Assembly: GCA_007644065.1 (NCBI GenBank) | Contig: VJWN01000032.1 | Location: 124,001 to 188,000 of the forward strand | Length of the DNA stretch: 64,000 nt | Origin: Margaritispora aquatica | Lineage: Eukaryota > Ascomycota > Leotiomycetes > Helotiales > Discinellaceae | Reading direction: 5' to 3' | Shown here: piece by piece, positions 33,178 to 45,176 of the stretch | How the letters are laid out: the number at the start of each line of letters is the position of its first letter | Numbering within the stretch: the stretch's first letter is position 1 | Notes under the pieces: generated by a model | What the model saw: only the letters and a program-made list of their open reading frames with translations | Told to the model about the DNA's origin: nothing | The model's database searches: none | Program-made: the position numbers and the translations under genes

Positions 33178-34921
33178 ATGTTGTCATTCATCTCTATAGG
33201 ACCAGCAGCGAGCTTTATATGTAGTGCTTTACTGCTAAGTGTCGTGGTTGGAAGTATTTATGTGAGTCTTAGATTCTAAGACTACATCTGAATTTTGCTG
33301 ATGACGACTAGGTCATTGTCCTTTCGGTGTATCGTCTCACCTTCCATCCTCTCGCAAAATACCCTGGACCGTTTTGGGCTAAGATCACGGACTGGTACTC
33401 TGTCTATCACGCTTGGAAAGGAGACAGGCATCTTGAGTTCTGGAGATGTCATGAAAAATACGGTGAGTACTTTTCCCTGCTTTCAACATCTAACTTTCTC
33501 ACTTACTCCTTAGGCTCTGTTGTTAGATTCGGACCTAACAGCCTGTCAATCAACACTAACACTGCCCTGAAAACTATCTACGGATACAAGGCCAATGTCA
33601 AGAAATCCCAATTCTACTCCGTCTTTCCACCAAACAAAGACACATTCAACACGCACAGCAGCATCGATAAACTCAGTCATGCTCGAAAGCGCCGTGTGCT
33701 CTCGCATGCATTCTCGGACAATGCAGTGAAGAGCATGGAGAAGTACATCCTAGGCAATATTCGCACTTTCTGTTCTAAAATCGGGTCAAAATCATCGGAA
33801 AAGCCTGGAACGAACGAGTGGAGTGTTGCTCGTAATATGGCTGACTGGTGTAACTACCTGACCTTCGATGTCATGGGTGACTTATGTTTTGGGAAGGCAT
33901 TTGAAATGCTGGAGCATGAAGAGAATCGTCATGTGATCGACTTGATCGGGAATGCTTCTCACATGCATTTGATTGTAAGCTCTTTCCTGCAGGACGCATA
34001 GTGAACTATTTTTAACATATGTAGCTCGGCACCAATCCAGCAATCAAGACTCTCGGCCTCAACAAAATACTCTTCCGTACAATCTACAACAATCGGATGA
34101 AGTACATGGCATACAGCAAAACTCAAGCCACCGAACGTAGCAAGATCGGGCTTGACACTGATCGCAAGGATTTCTTCTACTACCTCCTTAATGCACGGGA
34201 TCCAGAAACTGGCAGAGGACTTACCAGTCCTGAGTTATGGGGCGAGAGCAACTTGCTCATCATCGCTGGCTCGGATACCACGTCTACGGCACTCTCGTCT
34301 GCTTTCTTCTACCTCGCGCACAATCCGACTCAACTAGAGAAGTTAACTAGAGAGGTCCGAAGTGCATTTGTAGATGTGGAGGACATCCAAGCTGGTTCCG
34401 ACCTGAACGCTTGTGCATACCTACGTGCTGTCATTGACGAAGCAATGCGTCTCTCCCCGCCAGTGGGAGGCATCCTACCCCGCGAAGTCCTCCCTGGTGG
34501 TCTCGATGTCGATGGTCTGCACATCCCAGCCGGTATCGTCGTTGGTGTTCCACACTACAGTCTCCACCATCACTCAACCTACTATCCCTCACCATTTACC
34601 TTCTCCCCCGAACGCTGGATTCCAGACTCCTCTCCTGTCGTGACAAAAGACACCGTCTCACTCGCTCAAAGCGCATTCTGTCCCTTCAGCGTCGGTCCGA
34701 GAGGTTGCATCGGGAAGGGATTGGCGTACAATGAGCTGATGACTGCCTTGGGGAGGACAGTGTTCATGTATGATTTCAAGCTGGCGGATGGGCTGCGGGT
34801 TGGTGAGGGACATGAGGGTTTAGAGTATGGGAGGCAGAGAAGTGGGGAGTTTCAATTGATGGATTCATTTACGAGTTTGAAGGATGGGCCGATGGTGCAG
34901 TTTCGCGAGAGGAGAGATTGA
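33178..34921 (+). CDS. Cytochrome P450 monooxygenase
   Basis: A membrane-anchored haem enzyme of 530 residues from four exons: 33178-33261, 33312-33462, 33514-33974 and 34025-34921. The start at 33178 gives a typical N-terminal anchor (SFICSALLLSVVVGSIYVIV) followed by FHPLAKYPGPFWAK. The I-helix oxygen-binding motif AGSDTTSTAL lies near residue 312, the ExxR helix is EAMR near 371, and the haem loop FSVGPRGCIGKGLA has its ligand at C460. The second intron is a multiple of three and open, so it could be missed. The sequence is like fungal CYP group enzymes that act on small aromatics or secondary metabolites; no partner biosynthetic genes flank it, so the substrate is unknown. Confidence 0.93.
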
Positions 34922-36542
34922 GTCTCGAGATGTTGTTTGTTTATAGCGGTGGTGCTAAGGTCTTTGTTTATTGTTTGATTGTACTCAATGGATTATCTGG
35001 GATCAAGATTGATAACGGGCGTAGACACTATTGAATTGCCAAGCCAAAAGCACTATCTTGGCAGTCTTTGACATACGCAAATTGGTATATGAGAAAATTT
35101 ACAACCAACTCGGCAACGAATGATATAATAATAATATAGTATAAGGCACTGAAAAGCAAAACCATTTCGGATCCGAGCTTGTTATGGTCTTTGCTCGTGT
35201 GTGCCTGCCTGAGTACATGTTAGCTTTATTTTAAATGTCACTTGCGAGTGTAATACTATATTTGCACTACCTTTGGTCACTTGATCAGAATACTCCATAT
35301 CTATAGATGCTGTAATTCTAAAGCGTCCTCACCTGGTTTACTCACTTCTTGTCAACAATTCGCTTAGGATAATGACCTCGTGCCCTAGGTAAGTAGGAGA
35401 TTTTTTTTTTTTTTTTGGAATGCAAGCCTTGTTATATCATAGCAACGCATCCATTAGGCATGTGATATCCACAACTTCCAGCCTCGACAGCATATCAGAT
35501 GCTGAGGATGTGTCGATGAGGCGTTTTTACTGCAGATGGTAAGTATGGACACGAAAAGTGTGGACTAGATCCGAAACATTGGATAACTTATGAACATTAT
35601 GAACATTCTGAACGCCACGAGGCACTTTCAGTGGCTAAATTCCAAATCTATTTTTACCTAAGCTTAAGAAGATCGGGTTCTTGACCTATCCTTGGTCCTG
35701 GAGAGCGGCAGATCAGCTTCGATCATCATGTTCTGGTGTTCTGGTGCGTCCACAGCGTCCACTGGCAAGGATGTTTTCCGAGTTTCAGCGGGTCGACGCC
35801 CATTCCTACAGGGGGACAAGGGATTCGAGCGGCACAAGTTCCGAAAGGTTTCAGTGCCAACACACCTGGAAACACTAGGAAACACTGGGAAACACCACGC
35901 CATTTGGAAGAGAAACAGAAAAAATCCGGTAAGATCTTACCACCGATTGGAAAGTCTCCCGTCCAAGATCCAGACCTCGAACATCCAAAACCCCTCATCC
36001 GCAGACCGCAGACCGCAGACCGCAGAACCGCAGCACGACTCCTCCTCATCGTCCTCCTCCGAGTAAGTGCTACTAGACGCTTCAACTCCGCCCAAGCGTT
36101 AAGAGTAACACGAGTCTGTTCATCCATCCTCCATCATAGCGAACGTCCGCGCCCTCTTGGACGAAGCTCCAGGTGAAGTCCTTTTCTTCTCTACTCTCCC
36201 CTCTAAGCCACTCAGTTGTCTTTCCGTGTGTTCTTCCGACTCCATACCAAGTTCTTGTGAGTGGTGGTGCAGCAATATCTGGTGCATCTTAAGGCCCTTG
36301 GAGCTCGTATCCTGGTTTTGAAGTAGCAACACCAGAGCACCAGAGTACCACAGCACCAGAAAGAAAAAAAAAACTTGTTATACTTCTCTTCTTTTTCTTC
36401 TTTTGTTCTTTTAATTTTCTCTTTCTCTCTCTCTCTCTTCCTCTTCCTTTTGGCAATCTAAACAAACATTGCTAGTTTTCAGCTTCCATACATGAACTCT
36501 TTGTATTCCTTGCATTCATCTATTTACAATCACTTCACAATC
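34922..36542. other. 1.6-kb intergenic region with simple repeats
   Basis: No convincing gene. It holds a T17 run at 35401-35417, GCAGACC tandem units at about 36000-36031, an A-run near 36361-36373 and CT-rich tracts at about 36375-36450. The CT-rich part just before the GH16 gene looks like a fungal pyrimidine-rich core promoter. Confidence 0.6.
35401..35417. repeat. Poly(T) run
   Basis: Seventeen consecutive T bases, preceded by GGAGA and followed by GGA. A simple homopolymer, prone to assembly error. Confidence 0.8.
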
Positions 36543-37910
36543 ATGCGTTCAACGACAACAGCAACAGCAAACCCATCACGAACCAGGACCAAACCCAGGA
36601 CAGGCACAAGCACATCATCATCTGCCATGGCCCTCCCATCATCAATACTCGCATCACTATTGCTTTTCAGCCTGCCCTCTCTGACAGCGGCGCAGACAGA
36701 TAACGGCGACGAATGCAATTGTTTCCGCACGAATGGATCGTCGCAGGGATATTTCCAGTACCACCGTTTCCACGATTACAGGAACATCGAATCCGCCGAT
36801 GCGGTTCCGACTCTCGTCACCAACTCAGTCAATGCGACGAATGCGATCACGACGGGCAATTTCTTCAATACCGATCAGTGGAATGATGATTGGAAGATAC
36901 AGCAATGGAATAATAGTGGCGATTTGTCGGCTGAGGGAGGGGCATCGGTGTTGAGGGTCAACAGTGCAAATAATCTATACATCGGTACGTTTTTCTCTCA
37001 CACCAACGAGCATGTGCCTCACGGAACTACACAATCGAGTATAAATTAGACGAAAACTAACAGACAATCAATTGCAGAAAAGAGCACCGACTCCAATTCT
37101 GCATACAAATCCTACATGACTTTCCGTACCGCACGCCTGCCCTCCTTCCAAGCCACCGCCGAGATCGAATCCACAGCACAAAACTTCCACTACATGTCCG
37201 CGCGATTCCTCGCCCGCGTCACTGGCTCCCCTGGCGCCTGCGCAGGCATGTTCACCTACAGAGGCAACACGAACCCGAACAAGATCCAAGAAGCAGACAT
37301 CGAGATTTTAACCCGGGACCCGCGCGAGCGCGTCCAATACACGAACCAGCCATCCACCGTTGACGGCAATGACGTCCCGCAGGCGACGGTCAATGGCACG
37401 AATCCCGGACGGAGGGATTGGAGCGAGTGGAATGTGTACCGCATGGATTGGATGCCGAAGCAGACGAGCTGGTACGTGAACGGGGTTAGCGTAGCGAACA
37501 TCAGCTTTCAGACGCCCAAGGACCCCGCGGGACTGCTCATCAACATGTGGTCTGATGGTGGGGTGTGGTCGGGGAACATGACGACGTTCGATCAGGCGTA
37601 CTTGCAGATCCAGTGGATCGAGCTGGTGTATAATACTAGTGGTGCGTATGCGGGGAGCAAGAGGGGGGAGCAAGAAAAGGTGGATAGGCGGGATCCGCAT
37701 GGTGCTGAGGGACTGCTGGAGAGGAGGAAGGGTCCCAAGGGTTGTCAGGCTGTTTGCAGTATTGATGAGAAGATTAATGTTACGGGTACGCCGGCGCTGC
37801 TGTACAACAATACGGCCGGCTTGCATGTCTATGGATTGGGAGCCGGGAGTGGCTGGGTTGCTTGGGTGCCGGTGGTGCTTGCTGGGTGGGCATTTGCTAG
37901 TTTCCTATGA
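36543..37910 (+). CDS. GPI-anchored GH16 glucanase/transglycosidase
   Basis: A cell-wall protein of 424 residues from exons 36543-36984 and 37078-37910. Three in-frame ATGs compete: 36492 (poor context), 36543 (A at -3) and 36627, which begins an ideal signal peptide (ALPSSILASLLLFSLPSLTAAQ minus the Met). With the 36543 start the catalytic ExDxE is E219-A-D221-I-E223 in KIQEADIEIL, the GH16 nucleophile and acid. DWMPKQTSWYVNGV is the usual following strand with Trp. The extreme C-terminus is a hydrophobic helix (WVAWVPVVLAGWAFASFL) after a small-residue region, as for GPI attachment. Likely acts on fungal beta-glucan or chitin-glucan links in the wall; exact specificity is not visible. Confidence 0.9.
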
Positions 37911-40900
37911 GATGAAGATGGTGATGCGCATGGAAATTGATGATGATGATGATGGAAAAAGGGCGTTTGGACTTATGGAGGGATGTTTGCTGCATATAGA
38001 AAAAATCTTTCTGGAGAGAGGCTGGATGGATACATGCTGCTGGACATAGTGTAATGTTTGTAAATTCCAATGGACTTCTAAATAGTTTGTTTCATGGTAT
38101 GCCCTATGACACCACGCCATCCCATTTCATTGTATTGATTACATGGCAACAATTGTCCGGTGCACATGATTGATTGTTGCTAGTTTCCACTCCATTTCAG
38201 CAATTGAGTCGGGCTTGTAGTCAAACTTGCTTGACATGCAAGACGAAGCGAAGAGAGGGGAGATGATTGCATCTCTTGAGCAGGAATTGATTCGTAGGTC
38301 AGGCTAACAGCGATTTGACAATCGTTTGAATCATCCATTTGCATTGCCTATCCTACATTCGCAAAAACATTGGATTGATCTTGAGAAGCGAGAAGGGAGA
38401 AGTTAGAAGCAATCAGGGACGAGCACAAGCATAAGCAGAAGCACAAGCATAAGCATAGCTGAGCTAGAAGCAATAGCAACTCAGGTGAGAAAACCATTGG
38501 TGATTGTGGAAACGAAATGGGTTTAGGGACGGGAGTATAGTTGGATGGGTGGATAATTGAGGTATAAGTATAGCAGTTGCTGTCCATCCATCTATTCAGT
38601 CAGCCGGTCTGCCATCAGCTATCCGCTATCAACCAGCCACTGTGTCAATTCTATCTCCCTTCCCTCCCTCATACCTATTCTGCCTTCACTTAGTACCTAC
38701 CTACCCACCAACCCACCAATCTACCCTCTCTCTGCAGTCCTCTAACTCCACACACTTCGAACATGTTTGATCTCTAAACTCCAATATTCTCACCAGAATC
38801 ATATGACTTTACCTTTGCATTGAATACCTTACTGGTCCAGGGTTGGAAGAAGTAACAGGCGACTACGCTAGCGGCCGCTTCGTTTAGCTCTGATGTCTGG
38901 GGTGGGCAGTTTTCTCACTTGGGTGGTTGGTGGGAGAGAGAGAGAGATAGGAGACAGGTATAAGATACGGGTGTTATATATGCTGGATAAGATGGGTTTG
39001 CTTATTTTCAGTCGGCTAACCTGGTAGATTTTTCTAGAGCGGGTTAGATGGCTAGAGCACGAGCAGAAAAATCAGGAGGGGAATTCTCGCCGCTTATGCT
39101 GTTGTAAACTTACTTTAGATGCCATTGTCAGTCAGGAATTGAGTTTACCCGTATGGTTACCTGGTTTGAAAGGAGAGATCCTGTTGGTTGGAATGTGAGT
39201 GGATTTGTGTTGTGAAAGTGTCAAGTCGAAAGTGAAGTTACCTAGCTAGTATCCAACATCTTTTTATACCGCCCTTTAATTATATACACATATACTGAGA
39301 TATCTTATATATCAAATAACAATCCTCAAACATAATAATAATCACAACCAACCAACCAACACAGCAACATACCACCACACAAGACAACATATCAACAACA
39401 CACCATCGATTCTGTCAAAACAACGGATAGAGTCTCGGAGGCTACGTAATTCCCCCGCGGGCAATGCTGATACCACTACGAAATACCATTCACTCCACAC
39501 TGTCACTCACAAGGGATTCCCCTGTTTGAGAGTCACAGATAAGAACTCGAAAGCGCCGACCCCAGGGATTCCTTCCCGACTTTACGGACTCAGCATCGCG
39601 CTGTGGAAACTGAAATGGAAATCGAAGATTCACAAGTTGGGAAGGACATACAACGAGCAGCCTCATCAAGATTTGGGGCGTCCCTCCGCATAACAGGTTG
39701 ATCTGTCGCTGTACTCAATTTCGCACTATCCTTGCTATTCTATGGAGGCTTTTAGGCTTGGGGAGTTAGGCTCCTTCATGCATCAGCAACATCCAGATGT
39801 ACGTGAAATGGAGCTGCCTTGGTTTGAATTGGCGCGCCATACGAAAACATGGACAAGCGAATTTGCCAAGGAAGCACAATTCTCTGCTCGTTTCTCTTCC
39901 CAAAGTCAACAAGACTGAGAAATGCGACGTCAATCTATAACTGCGACCAACAAACAGCTGGAGAAGATGTCTGGAAGACCTTGCATTCGATGTCGGAGTG
40001 CAGGCTTTCACATCTCCACCATTGGAGCGCTGCTGCTTGCTGTTATATGAACTCAGCCTTAGGCCCCAGCTGTGGCTACCACGCTAACGCTCGCGCCACG
40101 GTCTGCATTGGAAAGCATGGGCGTTTTGGGACTGGGATTGCTGTTACAGAGAACTTTCTCGGGTGGTTTTTTTGTCTGTCCAACAAAAAGATCCAAAATA
40201 GACTACAGGCTCATGATCGCTCCACAGCCATGCCTCTTTCCATTTCGACAAAAGATATCAACGCGACAACATGTGTCTTTTTGGGAGGGAAGCACCAGCT
40301 TAACAAGCAACAATATTGAGAAACAAAGCATGTGAACGCAACGATCTGAGAGTTCACTGCACCAATTTCTGCTCTCTCGACGAAGAACCGAGGATGCTTC
40401 CTGTGGTAATTTTGGAACAGGTATTCCTTTTCATATTCCAATTTGCTGCTGTTGCATGTTGATCCAATTTGAATTGAGAATAGCTGGAATCAAATGGAGC
40501 ATTGTGTCGGGAAGAACACTTCTATCCATCTCTAGTCAATCTTGGTGGGTGGACAGAATTCACAACCACGTTCAAGAAAAACATCAACTGAATGTACTGG
40601 CTCCCATTAAAGTCAAGACCAATCTGAGGTTGAGGTGGGATCAGCTTGGGACTGTGGGATATTCTCTGGATACTCACAATACCCTCACACAAAGTTGGAG
40701 CGCGGCTGTGCAAGATCTCAATTTCGATTTCGAAGTGCGGCGCATTAGATGTTCAGAAGGGAGTATATGGCATTTAAAACCTTCCCTGCATAAAAGCTTC
40801 TTCATAACCAAACCAAAGACCACCGTAACTTCTTGAAGATAGGAGAATTAGAGAAGGAGGTACGAAGAACATGTGGAAGTGGACACGTAGAGAGAGTCAA

Positions 40901-41062
40901 GGAATGAAAGTGTTACCAGCTTTCAGTAAACCTACTTCTGGGGCTTGGGAAGCGAAAGCCTCTGCCTTCTATAGGTCGAGAGCTTTTGTCTCACTAAATC
41001 TATTCTGAGGGAATGGTGACACTGTCACTGAACAACAGCTCTTAAAAGCACCACCTACGCTA
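37911..41062. other. Gene-poor region
   Basis: About 3.1 kb without a recognisable protein. Frames at 39849-40319 and 40456-40836 are open for over 120 codons but show no motif, homology or consistent splicing and I do not call them. Simple repeats include an 18-bp unit (GCACAAGCATAAGCAGAA) roughly twice at 38423-38458 and AACC units near 39345-39362. The C/A-rich leader-like stretch at about 39330-39420 resembles fungal 5' untranslated sequence, so a non-coding or very small transcript is possible. Confidence 0.5.
38423..38458. repeat. 18-bp tandem repeat, two copies
   Basis: GCACAAGCATAAGCAGAA is followed by a near-identical second unit. No coding frame uses it. Confidence 0.6.
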
Positions 41063-41655
41063 GATAAGCGGGGCTGCACGTGACCCCTGTTTTGTGATCG
41101 TGTATCATATATATGTGCATCAACCTAGTTAGATTACAATCCAGAGTATTCGACCCACAATAGCGCAATTCTTGATCTACAGTGCATAGATTTTCTAATG
41201 CTGAATCTAGGATTGAGATGACTATCACTGATACGCTCAAGAATACATCTCAAAAAGAACGAAGTCGAAATGGCACGACGAACAGCACTTTTACGGATCC
41301 CCGAAACACTCTTGACGGACACTTCCGCAGACGGATATCTACGTGGAATAAAAGAGCAGAAATGTTACAGTTCCTAGCTTGGTAGGAGCTCGGAAGTAGC
41401 TCTGGTTTGGGCTGCGAATAGCACACTCTCGAAAGCTGGAAAAGAATCTATAAGGAAGGTCACACAAGGGATTTTCGAAATATACGAAGATTTGCTCGAC
41501 GAATAAGCTTATTTGTTTACTCGAAAACACTCGCGAAAAACCCGACTAGTTACAAATTCCCCGAATACCATATATCGCTGCTACACCTGTTACAACTCAT
41601 ATACACCTTGTGTATGGCCGCTGCAAGAGCTCCATTCCGTGCAGCCCCGCTTATC
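41063..41655. mobile_element. 593-bp element with 18-bp terminal inverted repeats
   Basis: GATAAGCGGGGCTGCACG at 41063-41080 is the exact reverse complement of 41638-41655, and both ends are flanked by TA (41061-41062 and 41656-41657). Perfect TIRs with a TA duplication are the mark of the Tc1/mariner/pogo superfamily. At 593 bp, with no transposase-like frame inside (best open frame about 60 codons), it is a non-autonomous MITE-like copy or an internal-deletion derivative. Confidence 0.8.
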
Positions 41656-41657
41656 TA

Positions 41658-42508
41658 CGCTTCTCGTAGAGACGATTCACTTAATTACAGTGCTCCAAGA
41701 GATAGCGGCCAAGCGCTGGTTTGACCAGATAGCTCAGATAAATGCTTGGTTAAATGCATTGAAGAACATGAAGACGCGTCTAAGAGTATTTTCACTTGCT
41801 ACAACAAACTGCTCTCATCCTATGGATTTCTTGGAGTTCCACGCGGGCTTACTATGTTCCTATGAGCTTTCTCATTACAGTTGCTTTCTGACAGAAGATC
41901 TCAAATCAAGAAGAAGACCGAGATCCATATGAAGAATGCTTTGGAACTCAAGAGACGGATGTCAATCACACTGCTTGGAAGTTTGACTCAGCCCCTAACT
42001 TGCCTGGCTGGTTGGAGAGATAATTATATTTCATATGCGGAATAACCTGTAAGGCTTTTTCTAAGCAAAGAGACGTACAACCTTTCACTCAAGCTTGTAG
42101 CCAGGAAGTTCTCATGGCTGAGACTGAAATATGGCTTGAAAGAGGTTGATATCTGACGCGAGAAAGACTGATAGAAGCCGTGTTTTTAACAAACTGTCAG
42201 AGAAAGACGAATACAAGATGCGCTGACAAGTAAACTTGGAACGTATGGTTCTGTGTTGATCGATTTTGTAGGATCTATACTCTTGGGCAGCTGCTGGTAT
42301 GTAGTATAAATAATTATGAACTCAGAGGGAAAATATTAGCCATGCTCCGTCTTCAGTATTCGTATGTGGTGAGCTTCCGTGAATAGGGTTGAAGTTCTAG
42401 TCGGAAGGAATTTGAAATATTCCATTTGAAAATACTGCAACGATTCTTCTTACCCTAGCACTGCTATACTTTATATATATATATAATCTTCATCAAACAA
42501 CAGCACAA
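41658..42508. other. Intergenic sequence after the TIR element
   Basis: 851 bp with no recognised coding sequence; a TA microsatellite occurs at about 42471-42485. Confidence 0.5.
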
Positions 42509-43045
42509 CTAATACCAAAGAAATGTCAAATAACATTCAAGCAAGATTGAGCAACACAATACCTTGGGGTCATCGACGAACATATAGGACCAAGGTTGCA
42601 ATGCCGAGCAACTTGTCGCAAACACGATCATGACTATGATTGTTACAATCCAGCCGACTAGCACAAGAGAAAGAGACTTCGGCAGATATATTCGCCTCAC
42701 TAGCCAATAAATATTCTACACCTAGGGATTTCGGGAGCTCTACTCTTTATCGCGCTGCTGCACCGTAAAGACAGCACACCTAGGAATTCTCTGGATTGTT
42801 AGAGGACTTGAAATGGAGAGAGGGACCTTTCTAAGCTGGCTCATTCTGGTGTCGTCGCTTGGGACCTGAAAAACATGAGTCAGATGATCTACAATTGGGA
42901 GAAAGGCAGACGCGATGCTAGAGCTAAGAGAGGTTCCAGTCAAAAGCAGATCTTGGACCGAAATCCCAACACTAGTCCTTAAGCTGGTCTTGCTGAACTT
43001 CGAGATGGAGGCGTTTTCGCGAGTCAAAAGCCTCAAGCATCAAGA
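42509..43045 (-). pseudogene. Possible relic of a membrane-protein gene
   Basis: Two minus-strand frames look like exons of one decayed gene. The upstream one (about 43036-42860) encodes ISKFSKTSLRTSVGISVQDL and then SSIASAFLPIVDHL. The downstream one (42700-42509) has a clean transmembrane helix, SLVLVGWIVTIIVMIVFATS, after IYLPK. They can be joined only with guesses, the first frame opens from TTG, and no full gene results. I do not recognise the family. Confidence 0.35.
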
Positions 43046-43827
43046 TTTAACCAGATCACGGCGTTTTAGTTCAATCGGTACCACTTTTTGGACCACAAAG
43101 CAGAACCCCCGATGCGATTAGCGAGTGACAATTTGTGGCTCTTTAAATCAATAAGAGGTGGCGTCGAAGGGAAAATTACGGTTTTCCCCGAAGCGCGGAA
43201 GCCCAGCTATTCATCCAGCCCTTAGGGCCTAGTTTAGCCCATTATCCACGAATATGATATAGTCACCAACCATATTCTATTCTATTTGACCCATAATAAA
43301 GAAGCTTCATCTAAGGATACCCTAGCAATTAAAGAGATCTTTAACGGCTACTAAAGAACAAAAAGGATACGCTATAATCTCTATGCTTTTGAGCTAAACC
43401 AGTTGCTTACTTTTGTCGTATGCCCTCGGTCATCAGAAATCTTTGATGACAAGATTCACAACTATTTAACACACTCGAGCAGACTAGATCGTGCAAGAGA
43501 ACTTCGAAATGAGTAGTTGTGGAGATTTACATTTTATACAACATTGAATGAGTTTCAAAGGATTCAAATCTCATGTTGACTTTCCAACAGTCTCTTTTGT
43601 TCCCACTCTAGTGATATTGGGGGTAAGTTTCGCCTTTATCTAGTACCACAGAGTAGTTAGTTCAATTGTTTCCAGAACAATCTGCTCCCACCAATCACGT
43701 TGTAAAATCCTGTGGCTAATCAGAAGCTACATAGAAACGCCCATTTATATCAAACGTACCCAGCAATCCATTTTCAAAAATTTGCTGAATCAGTCTTCAA
43801 AAAAGCCAACTGCACTTGTAATTCAAG
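43046..43827. other. AT-rich intergenic sequence
   Basis: 782 bp. The part near 43250-43520 has one frame interrupted by a single stop over about 90 codons, which may be a decayed transposon, but no motif can be named. Confidence 0.4.
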
Positions 43828-45176
43828 ATGGCACCGCCGTGTACTATCAAGCACATATCAGGCGTCCATAGACCTCGTACTGGACCTGGTTCTCCTCCAA
43901 AATATGAGCGCTGCAGGAGTCAAAAGAAGGGATGCTGGGTGCCGTCAGGTTCAATGGTCTGCAACCAATGTTGGGATCAACAGCAATGTGTTAGGTTTGC
44001 TGAAAGCATGGAATCTTGGTCCGCATTCATCACAACGTTGGATCCATCGCTCTGCCAATTATTGCCCAAGCTTCTGCTTATCCTCTCAAATTCAGCCAGG
44101 CTGCCGATACCCGTCCACAACCTGATCTCGCCAGTGTCGTCTCTTATGATTAGGTCCTAGGTCTCGAAGCTAGGTGTGTATATCAAACTCCCGCTTCGCT
44201 AGCCAAGAAAAGCCTTTTGTCTGGACCTTTTCTATGCCGTGTGGGAACCTAATTTATCTTTAGGACTCTCGAAGATCCCTCATTACCAGAACTTGCTTGG
44301 AAGAAATGCAGAATACACAGGCGTAGCGATTCCAATGAAGAGCGAACTGCCACACGTAAGACAGAAATGGAAGCTGACAATGCACGTCGTGAGGCTTTCA
44401 AGTTGAAATTCCCGAGATATTCAGGAACAATCCTTAAGCTACCCCTGCCGAGCACTATGTGTTTGCTGACAACAAAAGCGCTTGAGTTGAAGCCTTACTT
44501 TGGGGCAATGGAGGCCGAGAGACCAAAGACCAGCCGAAGAATGCACACGATCAAATCGTATGCCTCAATGATACGTTCAATAATATGAGTCTCTCACATC
44601 CTAAATATCAAGCTGAGGCTCGCATTTGGTGGAATTTTGAGTGGTGGTTTCGATGGGGTTGAAGGTTAAATAACAGTCTTACAATGACTAATATTTGATT
44701 TTTTGGGAGCGTTCCGGAATTCTTCTAGAATATTGAATAGAAACGAGCTAAGAATTAGCAGTGCAGTAGAGTTGTATTTAACACTGTACAATAGATTGCT
44801 GCATGAATATGACCATCTCTTTGTGACTGTACACAAGGACTTGAGAGGCGATATCAAGGTTCGATATTTCGGCATTGAATGAGAATGGGATAATGGCACA
44901 TTTGATGAGTTACTTCTCACTGACACACCCAAAAACCTTCTTTCGGAGGAAGAAGTTCAAATAGCTCGTGGTGAAGGCGAAGTGTTAGTTCGAATCTGCG
45001 AAATCAATGCTGACTACAATCACCACATAGAGTACAGGGACATGCGTGTTTCGCTTTTTAGATACAATCTGGATGTGCTAAATTTCTGGAGCTCTATAAT
45101 GCCGTCGAGAGCTTGCCCATTGGAGTTGAATAGATCAATTCTCATTTCTCTTTTACTAGTTGGTAAGCAATGCTAG
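43828..45176 (+). pseudogene. Decayed member of the Zn-cluster/new-domain family (copy A)
   Basis: The start encodes SGVHRPRTGPGSPPKYERC, which aligns with the N-terminus of copy E (GVHRPRRGAGALPRC). The zinc cluster keeps CX6CX8CX2C spacing but the first cysteine is tyrosine, and the last spacer has shrunk to five residues. The C-terminal domain is present in one frame from about 44690: HLFVTVHKDLRGDIKVRYFG, an in-frame TGA at 44880-44882, then GTFDELLL and EVLVRICEINADYNHHIEYR. These match FRLFGL, DFDEIFL and EAVLVKGAEVEYRC..H of copy C. The middle is broken by stops and frame changes. It is the first and most degraded N-terminal copy of the array. Confidence 0.72.

Noticed and set aside
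35692..36176. Several overlapping frames of 120-146 codons on both strands
   Set aside because: They are mutual shadows of repetitive, GC-balanced sequence (GCAGACC units), and none resembles a protein.
39849..40319. 156-codon open frame
   Set aside because: Composition is irregular, no motif or splice pattern, and overlapping frames on the other strand are equally open.
41513..41932. 139-codon frame overlapping the right end of the TIR element
   Set aside because: It runs across the element border and has no transposase or other motif.
43060..43125. tRNA-like string (TTAGTTCAATCGGTACCAC)
   Set aside because: The possible anticodon stem has a mismatch, position 33 is not T, and no T-arm follows.
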